Source: Bacteroidota bacterium
Lineage (GTDB): Bacteria; Bacteroidota; Bacteroidia; NS11-12g; UBA955
Length of the DNA stretch: 56,958 bases
Assembly: GCA_024103355.1 (NCBI GenBank)
Contig: JAGFIU010000049.1
Span: 1 to 56,958 of the forward strand
Direction of reading: 5' to 3'
In this document: one piece after another, positions 9,022 through 16,083 of the stretch
Numbering within the stretch: the stretch's first letter is position 1
How the letters are laid out: every line of letters starts with the position of its first letter
Translations under genes and position numbers: made by a program
The notes under the pieces: generated by a model
The model's input: the letters and a program-made list of their open reading frames with translations, nothing else
Told to the model about the DNA's origin: nothing
Databases searched by the model: none

Positions 9022-10038
9022 ATGACATTATCCCCTATCAAACTACTTTCTACTCTCCATCATATTTTTGTTTCAAATATTGAAAACCAAGCACTTTTCA
9101 GAAAAGCAGAGGTTTCCAATCCTTGGTTCACAGAACAGAATTGCAAAACAGCTTTTGAATCATGGGCTTATGCACTCAGGGAGGAAAGTGCCACAGAATG
9201 GTGTAAGCTAGAAAGTTTGGGTACATCAATCAAATTATCAAATAAGAAGGTTGGTTTAATACTTGCCGGCAACTTGCCATTGGTTGGACTTCATGACATT
9301 ATTTGCACAATTATTACAGGGCACTTCATTATCATAAAACCATCTTCTCAAGATAGTGTCTTGATAAAATGGATTATAGATGAAATTAGTATCGCTTTAC
9401 CTGAATTAAAGGAAAGAATTGAAATTTGTGAAGGATTTATAAAAAATGCCGATGCCTATATTGGAACCGGCAGCAACAATAGCGCTCGATATTTTGAATA
9501 CTATTTTAAAGATAAGCCCAATCTTATTAGAAAAAACCGTACTTCAGTTGCAATTCTTGATGAAGACATATCTGACAATGATTTGAAATTGTTAAGCAAA
9601 GATGTTTTCAGCTATTTCGGGATGGGATGCCGAAACGTCACACATCTGTTTGTGCCGGAAAAATTTGACTTTGAAAAATTATTTAGAATTTGGCAACCTA
9701 ATCATGAGTTGATAAATCATCATAAATACGCTAATAATTACACATATCACAAAGCAATATTACTGATGAACCTCGACAAACATTTTGATACAGGCTATTT
9801 GATAATGGTAGAAAGAGAACAAATTCAATCTCCGGTAGCATTACTCTCGTACAGCTATTATACAAACAAAGAAATGCTGAGAAACAAGTTAAATAATGAA
9901 AAAGAGAATATTCAATGTATTGTATCCGGAAATCAATCCATCATCAATAACACAATAGCATTTGGAGAAACCCAATCACCTGAGTTATGGGATTATGCTG
10001 ACGGAATCAACACCATTGTGTTTTTAAAAGGGATTTAA
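9022..10038 (+). CDS. Acyl-CoA reductase, LuxC-like family
   Basis: This cytoplasmic NADPH-dependent reductase is predicted to convert acyl-CoA or acyl thioesters to aldehydes. It has 338 residues, somewhat shorter than LuxC of luminous bacteria but usual for Bacteroidota homologues. Visible features are the nucleotide-binding LILAGNLPLVGLHD, IIKPSSQDS, the YIGTGSNNSARYF block and the probable catalytic Cys203 in FGMGCRNV. No luxD, luxE or luxAB lies nearby, so a role in bioluminescence is not suggested. A role in lipid or aldehyde metabolism is likely, but the substrate is open. Its stop shares the four bases TTAA with the stop of the convergent rfbC. Confidence 0.88.
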   Translation: MTLSPIKLLSTLHHIFVSNIENQALFRKAEVSNPWFTEQNCKTAFESWAYALREESATEWCKLESLGTSIKLSNKKVGLILAGNLPLVGLHDIICTIITGHFIIIKPSSQDSVLIKWIIDEISIALPELKERIEICEGFIKNADAYIGTGSNNSARYFEYYFKDKPNLIRKNRTSVAILDEDISDNDLKLLSKDVFSYFGMGCRNVTHLFVPEKFDFEKLFRIWQPNHELINHHKYANNYTYHKAILLMNLDKHFDTGYLIMVEREQIQSPVALLSYSYYTNKEMLRNKLNNEKENIQCIVSGNQSIINNTIAFGETQSPELWDYADGINTIVFLKGI

Positions 10039-10577
10039 AACGGTGAATCAAAATCCTCGAAAAAAGGCAATTTAGAATCTTTATCAGAAACAATAGGAGC
10101 ATCGACATTCCATTGGATATTTAAATCTTTATCATTCCAAAAGATACCACCTTCTGTTTCGGGATAATAAAAATCGGAACATTTATATTGGAAAATAGTA
10201 TAGTCTTCCAAAGTAGCAAACCCGTGTGCAAACCCAACGGGAATATACATCATGAGTTTATTTTTCTCAGAAAGTTCAGCAGCGAAGACTTTAGCATAAG
10301 TCGGAGAATTTTTTCTGATATCCACCGCAACATCCAAGACTTTCCCCTTCACGACTCTGACTAACTTAGCCTGCGCATGGGGATTTTTTTGGAAATGCAG
10401 ACCTCTTACCGCACCTTTCATACTCATAGATTGATTGTCTTGAACGAATTGGTCTGAAATTCCGTTCTTAGAAAATACCGCTTGATTATAGCTCTCAAAA
10501 AAATATCCTCTGGCATCCTCAAAAACACGAGGTTCAATCAATAATAGTCCATTGATACCTGTTTCAATAACTTTCAT
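10035..10577 (-). CDS. rfbC: dTDP-4-dehydrorhamnose 3,5-epimerase
   Basis: It epimerises dTDP-4-keto-6-deoxyglucose at C3 and C5 in dTDP-L-rhamnose synthesis, feeding LPS or surface polysaccharide. It has 180 residues, the usual size. RmlC landmarks are ARGYFFESY, the QDNQS block, RGLHFQ with catalytic His61, the KGKVLDVAVDIRKNSPTY strand pair, IPVGFAHGF and Tyr131 in FQYKCS. It stands alone here: rfbA, rfbB and rfbD are not in the window. It has its own promoter box nine bases upstream of the ATG and shares a TTAA stop tetramer with the acyl-CoA reductase gene. Confidence 0.97.
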   Translation of the reverse strand: MKVIETGINGLLLIEPRVFEDARGYFFESYNQAVFSKNGISDQFVQDNQSMSMKGAVRGLHFQKNPHAQAKLVRVVKGKVLDVAVDIRKNSPTYAKVFAAELSEKNKLMMYIPVGFAHGFATLEDYTIFQYKCSDFYYPETEGGIFWNDKDLNIQWNVDAPIVSDKDSKLPFFEDFDSPF

Positions 10578-10586
10578 TTACGGTTC

Positions 10587-10594
10587 CAAAAATA
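10587..10594 (-). promoter_or_regulatory. -7 promoter box of rfbC (minus strand)
   Basis: CAAAAATA on plus is TATTTTTG on minus, ending nine bases before the rfbC ATG. The base after the box is G, not the usual C. Confidence 0.5.
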
Positions 10595-10653
10595 TAATAT
10601 AATCATCAGCAATATAGAATGTTTATACACGAATTGCCAACTACATATAAATG

Positions 10654-10676
10654 AAAAAGCCCCGACAGAGCGGGGC
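10654..10676 (-). terminator. Intrinsic terminator of the rplU-rpmA operon
   Basis: A perfect six-base-pair GC stem (10659-10664 with 10671-10676) and a six-base loop, followed on the minus strand by five T. It lies about 40 bases past the rpmA stop. Confidence 0.85.
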
Positions 10677-10718
10677 AATTCCAAACCATTAACTTTAAAC
10701 TATGAAAAACTTTCTAAA

Positions 10719-10973
10719 CTAATTTTGAACAACAGACACAAAACTTCTGTTATTTCTTTTTTTCGTAAAAGTAACAATACCATCAGTCAAAGCGAATAAA
10801 GTATGGTCTTTACCAATACCTACATTCTCTCCGGGATGATGAACTGTACCTCTTTGACGAACAATTATATTGCCGGCTTTAGCAATCTGTCCACCGTACA
10901 ATTTCACACCAAGTCGTTTACTGTGCGACTCTCTACCATTGTCTGAACTACCTGCTCCTTTCTTGTGTGCCAT
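10719..10973 (-). CDS. rpmA: 50S ribosomal protein L27
   Basis: A component of the large ribosomal subunit near the peptidyl-transferase centre. It has 84 residues, with the conserved N-terminus [16 protein letters not shown], the [11 protein letters not shown] block and the [15 protein letters not shown] core. It begins directly with AHKKG after the Met, without the cleaved N-terminal extension seen in Firmicutes. It is 20 bases downstream of rplU, the usual operon partner, and followed by a strong terminator. Confidence 0.98.
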   Translation of the reverse strand: MAHKKGAGSSDNGRESHSKRLGVKLYGGQIAKAGNIIVRQRGTVHHPGENVGIGKDHTLFALTDGIVTFTKKRNNRSFVSVVQN

Positions 10974-10993
10974 TTCTCTTTATATTTATTAAA

Positions 10994-11305
10994 TTAAATA
11001 CTAATCTCTTCTACTTTAATCTTTGAAAACTGTTGTCTGTGACCGTTTAACTTCTTGTACCCTTTTCTGCGCTTCTTTTTGAATACAAGAACTTTATCTC
11101 CTAAAACATGTTCAATTACAGAAGCTTTCACAGAGGCACCCTTGATTGTGGGTGTACCAACTTTAATTTTACCTTCGTTGTCAACCAACAATACATTTGT
11201 AAAATCAACTGTATCGCCTGCATTATTTTCCAATCTGTGTACAAACAAAGATTGATTTTTTTCTACTTTGAACTGTTGACCTGCTATTTCTACGATTGCG
11301 TACAT
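10994..11305 (-). CDS. rplU: 50S ribosomal protein L21
   Basis: A large-subunit ribosomal protein of 103 residues. The family start [15 protein letters not shown] is at ATG 11305. Upstream in-frame codons to 11359 precede or span the promoter box and are therefore excluded. Other family features are the [15 protein letters not shown] loop and the basic [16 protein letters not shown] stretch that binds rRNA. It is the first gene of the rplU-rpmA operon. The promoter is unusually complete (TTTG-N19-TATATTTG) and shares 15 bases with that of tRNA-Arg at 54522. Confidence 0.98.
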   Translation of the reverse strand: MYAIVEIAGQQFKVEKNQSLFVHRLENNAGDTVDFTNVLLVDNEGKIKVGTPTIKGASVKASVIEHVLGDKVLVFKKKRRKGYKKLNGHRQQFSKIKVEEISI

Positions 11306-11325
11306 TTCTCTTGATTTGAGGGGTG

Positions 11326-11356
11326 CAAATATATGACTATTATTTTCTTTCACAAA
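11326..11356 (-). promoter_or_regulatory. Full promoter of rplU-rpmA (minus strand)
   Basis: On the minus strand a TTTG -33 box (11353-11356), a 19-base spacer and TATATTTG (11326-11333), followed by CACCCCT, form a textbook Bacteroidota promoter 20 bases upstream of the rplU ATG. Confidence 0.8.
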
Positions 11357-11446
11357 CATATTTTCAAATTCTTTTAAACTTTGCTTTAATGACTTTATCG
11401 AGAAAATGATTTATTACTTTTTCCCTTCATTTACAAAGAAACCCTC

Positions 11447-11454
11447 TATCTTTG
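11447..11454 (+). promoter_or_regulatory. -7 promoter box (TATCTTTG) of the acylphosphatase gene
   Basis: An exact TAnnTTTG followed by C, ending 19 bases before ATG 11474. It is divergent from the rplU promoter. Confidence 0.6.
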
Positions 11455-11473
11455 CTCCCTCTTATTTGCATCT

Positions 11474-11791
11474 ATGATTCTTAAAAAGAAAAAACTAACA
11501 CATTATTCCAATCAGAACGAATGCGTTGAAATCATCGTTTCAGGTTCGGTTCAAGGTGTTTATTTTCGAAAGTTTACAAAAGAAATTGCAAGCAAATTAG
11601 AGATTAAAGGCTGGGTAAAAAACTTAGAAAACGGCTCTGTGCTAATCAATGCATGTGGAGAAAAGCAGAATCTCGAGCTATTCATTCAAAAATGTAAAGA
11701 AGGTAATCTATGGAGCAAAGTAACAGAAGTTAATGTAAGACCTATCACTATTTCTAAGCCTTTCAAAAGTTATGAAATTGTGAGAAAATAA
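11474..11791 (+). CDS. Acylphosphatase
   Basis: It hydrolyses acyl phosphates such as acetyl or carbamoyl phosphate in the cytoplasm. It has 105 residues, a little longer than the usual 90-95 because of a basic N-terminal extension of about 15 residues. The signature SGSVQGVYFRKF carries the phosphate-binding loop and Arg32; the second signature GWVKNLENGSV carries the catalytic Asn50. It has its own promoter and converges with rlmH, 11 bases between stops. The family assignment is unambiguous. Confidence 0.95.
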   Translation: MILKKKKLTHYSNQNECVEIIVSGSVQGVYFRKFTKEIASKLEIKGWVKNLENGSVLINACGEKQNLELFIQKCKEGNLWSKVTEVNVRPITISKPFKSYEIVRK

Positions 11792-11802
11792 TTTCATTCC
11801 GA

Positions 11803-12276
11803 TTATTCATGATGATAAGGCAACCCCTTAAGGATTGAAAACGCCCTGTATAATTGCTCACAAAAAATTGCCCTTACCATTTGATGATTAAAAGTCATTT
11901 TAGAAAGTGAGAGAGAAAAATCCTTGCGGTCATAGACTTTGCCTGAAAATCCATAAGCACCACCAACTAAAAATACAATCCGCCCTCTAACATTGTTAAT
12001 CCATGCTTGTAATTTATTCGCGAAATCAACAGAAGGGAACTCCTTCCCTCTCTCATCCAGCAGAACCACATAATCTTCATTCTTAATAAATTCAAGAAAC
12101 AACTCACCTTCTTTTTCTATCAAAAGTTCTTTAGACAAACTCTTTGCATTTTTAACATCTGAGATAACAACCGATTCAAATTTGCAGAATCTATTCAGTC
12201 TTTTAGAATACTCCTCAACGAGTGGTTGAACACCTGAAAGATTTGTTTTCCCGATAACACAAAAGACAATTTGCAA
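11803..12276 (-). CDS. rlmH: 23S rRNA (pseudouridine(1915)-N(3))-methyltransferase
   Basis: This SPOUT-class methyltransferase modifies m3-pseudouridine 1915 in helix 69 of 23S rRNA, using S-adenosylmethionine. It has 157 residues, the normal length. The SAM-binding trefoil knot is visible as LLDERGKEFPS, FLVGGAYGFS, LSLSKMTFNHQMVR and the C-terminal EQLYRAFSILKGLPYHHE. It lies nine bases downstream of the OmpA-like gene, so the two are probably cotranscribed. Confidence 0.97.
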   Translation of the reverse strand: MQIVFCVIGKTNLSGVQPLVEEYSKRLNRFCKFESVVISDVKNAKSLSKELLIEKEGELFLEFIKNEDYVVLLDERGKEFPSVDFANKLQAWINNVRGRIVFLVGGAYGFSGKVYDRKDFSLSLSKMTFNHQMVRAIFCEQLYRAFSILKGLPYHHE

Positions 12277-12285
12277 GACTCTAAA

Positions 12286-13269
12286 TTAATTAGACAATAT
12301 CTTAAACAGTTCATCAAGGTTTGGTGTCAGGATAATTTCTGTTCTTCTGTTTGAAGCTCTTGCCTCAGGTGTTTTGGCAGGATTAATTGGAAAAAACTCC
12401 CCTCTTCCTGAAGCAATAATTCTCTTTGGTTCAATCTTACCATCATTTGTAAGAATACGTACTATAGAAGTTGCTCTCAAAACACTCAAATCCCAATTAT
12501 CTTTAACGTAGCTGCCTTTAATAATCGGAACATCATCAGTATGGCCTTCTACCATAATAGTAACATCTTGCTGCTCCATCAACACTTTGGCTAATTCCAA
12601 TAATGCTTTTTTCCCTTGTGGGTCAACTTCAATGCTACCTGACTTAAACAACAGTTTTTCTTGCATTGAAACATATACTTTCCCATTTTTTACTTCTACT
12701 GTGAGCCCGTTATTTTGGAAGTCAAAAAGTGCTTTTTGCATCTTATCTTTAAGGACTTGAACCGTTGAGTCTTTTGCTCTCAATATTCTTTCCAGTTCAT
12801 TCACTCTGGCTTCTCTCTTAGCTAAATCAGCTTCCAACGCTTTTATTCTGAGCTCTGTTTGACGCAATTGCTCTTCTTTTTCCATCACATCTTTCTCTCT
12901 TTGTTTGAGCAACTCAGAGGTTTGTAGCAAATCGCGTTGAGTCCTATCTTGTTCATCGCGAGAATTTGCGATTATCCTTTGCTGCAACTCCTGAAGGTCA
13001 TTGTATAATTTCTTGGTTCTTTCTAAAGCCATATAACATTCTGCTGAATCAATCCTCAAAGATGCAATTTCTCTTCTCAAACGTTCATTTGTTTCCTTTT
13101 CGGAAAGTAATTGTTTCTCGGCTTCTGCGAAACTTGTCTGATACTTATCTCTTTTTTGAACACATTCATCATACATAGATTTGAGTTCGGAATATTTTCG
13201 TTCAGACACACATCCCACTGCTAAAACGGATAAGAACCAAATAAATAATGACAATTTTAACACTTTCAT
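12286..13269 (-). CDS. OmpA-family lipoprotein with long coiled coil
   Basis: An envelope protein predicted to tether the outer membrane to peptidoglycan. It has 327 residues. ATG 13269 is chosen because it starts a lipoprotein signal ending AVGC, and because a promoter box lies just upstream at 13288-13295; the longer frame to 13332 crosses that box. Residues of about 25-200 form a heptad-rich coiled coil (many E/Q/R/L). The C-terminal 120 residues are an OmpA/MotB domain with LLFKSGS, VEGHTDDVPI, NWDLSVLRA and the peptidoglycan-binding NRRTEI. rlmH follows after nine bases. Compared with Pal it has a much longer coiled-coil spacer. Confidence 0.93.
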   Translation of the reverse strand: MKVLKLSLFIWFLSVLAVGCVSERKYSELKSMYDECVQKRDKYQTSFAEAEKQLLSEKETNERLRREIASLRIDSAECYMALERTKKLYNDLQELQQRIIANSRDEQDRTQRDLLQTSELLKQREKDVMEKEEQLRQTELRIKALEADLAKREARVNELERILRAKDSTVQVLKDKMQKALFDFQNNGLTVEVKNGKVYVSMQEKLLFKSGSIEVDPQGKKALLELAKVLMEQQDVTIMVEGHTDDVPIIKGSYVKDNWDLSVLRATSIVRILTNDGKIEPKRIIASGRGEFFPINPAKTPEARASNRRTEIILTPNLDELFKILSN

Positions 13270-13287
13270 ATTGATAATTTTAGTGCA

Positions 13288-13295
13288 CGAAAGTA
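13288..13295 (-). promoter_or_regulatory. -7 promoter box variant of the OmpA-rlmH operon (minus strand)
   Basis: CGAAAGTA on plus is TACTTTCG on minus, 18 bases before ATG 13269. It is a one-base variant of the consensus. Confidence 0.45.
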
Positions 13296-13403
13296 GTATA
13301 TCAACAAACTTGAACATACTTACAGAATGCAATCATCTTGATTTTTTATTAAGAAGTGTTTAGAAAAGCAGACGATAAAAAAAATAACCAAAGAAATATA
13401 GAG

Positions 13404-13487
13404 TGCCCGGGACCGGGGTCGAACCGGTATGAGTGTTAGCTCACTGGTGTTTGAGACCAGCGCGTCTACCAATTCCGCCACCCGGGC
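13404..13487 (-). tRNA. tRNA-Leu (anticodon CAA)
   Basis: The minus strand folds as a class II tRNA. The acceptor stem pairs 13481-13487 with 13405-13411 over seven perfect pairs, and the discriminator A is at 13404. The D arm contains GGTAGACGC, the anticodon stem is CTGGT/ACCAG and the loop CTCAAAC gives anticodon CAA, reading UUG. There is a long variable arm, and a T loop with GGTTCGACCCC. CCA is not encoded. Position 38 in the loop is C rather than A. cca and miaA lie within 3.5 kb on the other strand. Confidence 0.97.
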
Positions 13488-13508
13488 ATATCTTTGTGAA
13501 CAGGGCTG

Positions 13509-13539
13509 CGAAATTACTATTTGAATTCATTTTAACAAA
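13509..13539 (-). promoter_or_regulatory. Promoter of tRNA-Leu (minus strand), interleaved with the opposing promoter
   Basis: On the minus strand a TTTG -33 box (13536-13539), a 19-base spacer and TAATTTCG (13509-13516) followed by C predict a start near 13505, about 18 bases before the tRNA. It overlaps the plus-strand promoter at 13520-13550. Confidence 0.6.
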
Positions 13540-13550
13540 AAATATCTTTG
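13520..13550 (+). promoter_or_regulatory. Promoter of the SGNH-like gene, interleaved with the tRNA-Leu promoter
   Basis: TTTG (13520-13523), a 19-base spacer and an exact TATCTTTG (13543-13550) followed by C. It ends 17 bases before the chosen TTG start at 13568. Confidence 0.7.
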
Positions 13551-13567
13551 CAGTAAATTTCTTCTAC

Positions 13568-14560
13568 TTGGTAAAGCGACTTATTATATTGGTGTGCGCC
13601 ATATTGGGATGTATTTTCTTGATTGAAATAATCCTTAAATTCTACAATCCATTTATTGGTAAAAAGGATTCGAGTATTGAATATTGGTCGTCAGAGCCGA
13701 ATTTTACATTTAGGATTCAACCTGAAAACTTTCAAAGAAATAATACCATTTTTTTTCTCAGTACTTCTCCCAAAGATTCTCTACATAGCAACTTATGGGT
13801 ACAAGAAATTCTTAGATTGGACTCAAATCATACATCCTATGAAATTGCAGATATCTCTATTGGAATCAATGCACTTCACAATGTAATTCCACTCAAAAAG
13901 TATCTTACTAAATACAAGCCCAACACTTTGATAATAAGTATGGATGTTGCTATAATGAACGACTTTATAAAAGTGCCAAATATTCATTTTGACAATGTTA
14001 ATTCCGGCACATTTATATCTGCTCACAACTCTGAAATACTTAATTCTCTCAAATTCAATGTTTCCCGATCAGAAAGTGACAGTATCATTCTATTTAATCC
14101 TTATCAAACACATATTACTTATCAAGACTCAACTCCAACTATTGAGAAAAAACTTTTAAGCAGAGCAAAATCAGAAGCAGCTTTATTGACAAGGAATCTC
14201 TTGTCATTATTTCGTTTTTGTGAGACAGAAGATATAAAATTAATAATCACACCATCTCCAATATTGTGGCGGTCTGATACCATGATTGACAGACATAGTA
14301 AGATTGCACTTAACAAGGTCGTTCTCATAGACAGAATCCCCTGCGCTTGGTATTCAGAACTATATTTTAAAATGCTAAATGATATTGAAAATAAATTACC
14401 AAAAGAAATGACATGGATTGAACTATATAAGTACTTTCCCACCGATAGCCGCTTTTTTTATGATGGATGTAGATTAAATAAGGAGGGACAAATTCTTTTC
14501 GGTGAAATGTATCATGGAAGGGTAAACCTTGTGAAAGAGTACAACATACTTTTTAAATAA
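13568..14560 (+). CDS. Membrane-anchored protein resembling a degenerate SGNH hydrolase
   Basis: I do not recognise a named family. From TTG 13568 it has 330 residues: a short basic start (VKR), one membrane helix at about residues 5-25 and a periplasmic domain. The domain follows the order of SGNH hydrolases: a first strand/loop (FFLSTSP) where GDS would be, a YKPNTLIISMD strand, and near the end FFYDGCRLNKEGQILFGE where active enzymes have D..H followed by L..EG. Neither a nucleophile loop nor the catalytic His is evident, so it may be a non-catalytic relative. The frame is open back to 13433, inside tRNA-Leu, but the promoter at 13520-13550 rules out those earlier starts. The remote homology is inference. 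Confidence 0.65.
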   Translation: MVKRLIILVCAILGCIFLIEIILKFYNPFIGKKDSSIEYWSSEPNFTFRIQPENFQRNNTIFFLSTSPKDSLHSNLWVQEILRLDSNHTSYEIADISIGINALHNVIPLKKYLTKYKPNTLIISMDVAIMNDFIKVPNIHFDNVNSGTFISAHNSEILNSLKFNVSRSESDSIILFNPYQTHITYQDSTPTIEKKLLSRAKSEAALLTRNLLSLFRFCETEDIKLIITPSPILWRSDTMIDRHSKIALNKVVLIDRIPCAWYSELYFKMLNDIENKLPKEMTWIELYKYFPTDSRFFYDGCRLNKEGQILFGEMYHGRVNLVKEYNILFK

Positions 14561-14601
14561 TTCGACATATCTTTTTTTACAGTTAAATGATTTATCAGAC
14601 T

Positions 14602-14609
14602 TAACTTTG
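14602..14609 (+). promoter_or_regulatory. -7 promoter box (TAACTTTG) of cca
   Basis: An exact box followed by C. The in-frame TTG at 14607 is part of it, so translation should start at ATG 14619, nine bases after the box. Confidence 0.65.
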
Positions 14610-14618
14610 CGCCTTAAA

Positions 14619-16052
14619 ATGTCGGGAGTACTCTCAAATAAAATCATTAATAAACTCAAGTATACATCACAAAATACCGGCCAACAAGCTTGGCTAATTG
14701 GAGGATATGTCAGAGACTTATTACTCAAAAGAGATTGTAAAGACATCGATGTGGTGGTATTAGGAAGTGGGATTGATTTTGCGAAACAATTTGCCGAAAA
14801 TCTCAATGATAAAGTCTTGGTTACTTATTTCAAAAATTTTGGAACAGCGCAGGTGAAGTATAGAGATTTTGAAATTGAATTTGTAGGCGCCCGCAAAGAG
14901 AGCTACCAAAGGGATTCTCGCAAACCGATTGTCGAAGACGGCACTTTGGAAGATGACCAAAAAAGAAGGGATTTTACTATTAATGCACTCTCAATCTCAT
15001 TGAATGCGAAAGATGCGGAAACCCTATATGACCCGTTCAACGGATTAGATGATTTAAAAAACAAAATTATTCGTACGCCATTAGACCCAGATAAAACCTT
15101 TAGTGACGACCCTTTGCGAATGATGAGAGCAATTAGATTTGCTACTCAACTCGGTTTCGAAATCGAAGAAAAAACTTTAAAAAGTATTGCAGATAACAAA
15201 CAAAGATTAGAAATAATTTCGGGAGAAAGAATCATTGCCGAACTAAACAAAATCATTCTCTCAAACGAACCTTCCATAGGGTTTAGATACTTATTTGACA
15301 CAGGGCTTCTCAATATCTTTTTTCCTGAAATGGTTGCGTTGCAAGGCGTTGAATGGATTGGAGGCAAAGGTCATAAAGACAACTTCTATCATACGTTGGA
15401 AGTCCTTGACAATGTAGCCAAACATTCTGATAACTTATGGCTTAGATGGGCAGCAATCCTGCATGATATTGCAAAACCTGCTACCAAAAAATTTTTCGAA
15501 GGCGAAGGATGGACATTTCACGGGCATGAAGACAAGGGAGCAAAAATGGTAAGACCGCTTTTCAGAAGGTTGAGATTGCCGCTCAACGATAAAATGAAAT
15601 ACGTAGAAAAACTCGTTTTCTTGCACTTGCGCCCTATTGCCCTAACCAAAGAAACCGTAACTGATTCGGCAGTTAGAAGGCTCATGGTAGAAGCCGGTGA
15701 CGCTATAGATGATTTATTGATATTGTGTCAATCGGATATTACGTCCAAAAATGAAGCAAAAAAGAAAAAGTATCTTGCAAACCTTGAGATAGTAAAACAA
15801 AAAATTGCAGATGTTGGTGAAAAAGACCGATTGCGCAACTGGCAACCTCCTATCACAGGAAAAGACATCATACAGAATTTCAAAATTACAGACCCTAAAC
15901 AAATTGGTACTTTGAAAAACAAAATCAGAGAAGCAATATTGGAAGGCGGGATTGCTGATGATAGAAATCAAGCATTTGAGTATATGATAAAAGAAGGCAA
16001 AGCTATGGGTTTGAAGACAGTCAGCAGCCTAGAAACTACACAAAATAAATAA
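14619..16052 (+). CDS. cca: CCA tRNA nucleotidyltransferase with HD domain
   Basis: It adds the 3'-CCA end to tRNAs, which is needed here because neither tRNA in the window encodes CCA. It has 477 residues. The N-terminal class II nucleotidyltransferase domain shows LIGGYVRDLLL, the catalytic DIDVVV, the RRDFTINALS motif and the DDPLRMMRAIRFA block. A central HD phosphohydrolase domain has HILHDIAKP preceded by HTLEV. The C-terminal part carries the PPITGKDI motif. In Bacteroidota one protein usually carries both activities; a separate poly(A) polymerase identity is unlikely. The PRiA4_ORF3-like gene and miaA follow on the same strand. Confidence 0.94.
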   Translation: MSGVLSNKIINKLKYTSQNTGQQAWLIGGYVRDLLLKRDCKDIDVVVLGSGIDFAKQFAENLNDKVLVTYFKNFGTAQVKYRDFEIEFVGARKESYQRDSRKPIVEDGTLEDDQKRRDFTINALSISLNAKDAETLYDPFNGLDDLKNKIIRTPLDPDKTFSDDPLRMMRAIRFATQLGFEIEEKTLKSIADNKQRLEIISGERIIAELNKIILSNEPSIGFRYLFDTGLLNIFFPEMVALQGVEWIGGKGHKDNFYHTLEVLDNVAKHSDNLWLRWAAILHDIAKPATKKFFEGEGWTFHGHEDKGAKMVRPLFRRLRLPLNDKMKYVEKLVFLHLRPIALTKETVTDSAVRRLMVEAGDAIDDLLILCQSDITSKNEAKKKKYLANLEIVKQKIADVGEKDRLRNWQPPITGKDIIQNFKITDPKQIGTLKNKIREAILEGGIADDRNQAFEYMIKEGKAMGLKTVSSLETTQNK

Positions 16053-16053
16053 T

Positions 16054-16061
16054 TAAATTTG
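16054..16061 (+). promoter_or_regulatory. -7 promoter box (TAAATTTG) between cca and the next gene
   Basis: An exact TAnnTTTG, beginning two bases after the cca stop and ending 22 bases before ATG 16084. It would give the PRiA4_ORF3-like and miaA genes a transcript independent of cca. Confidence 0.5.
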
Positions 16062-16083
16062 ACACCCTCATAATAAAGCAAAT

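Noticed and set aside
13433-13567. Upstream extension of the SGNH-like gene into tRNA-Leu.
   Set aside because: The extension is antisense to the tRNA and precedes the promoter at 13520-13550.
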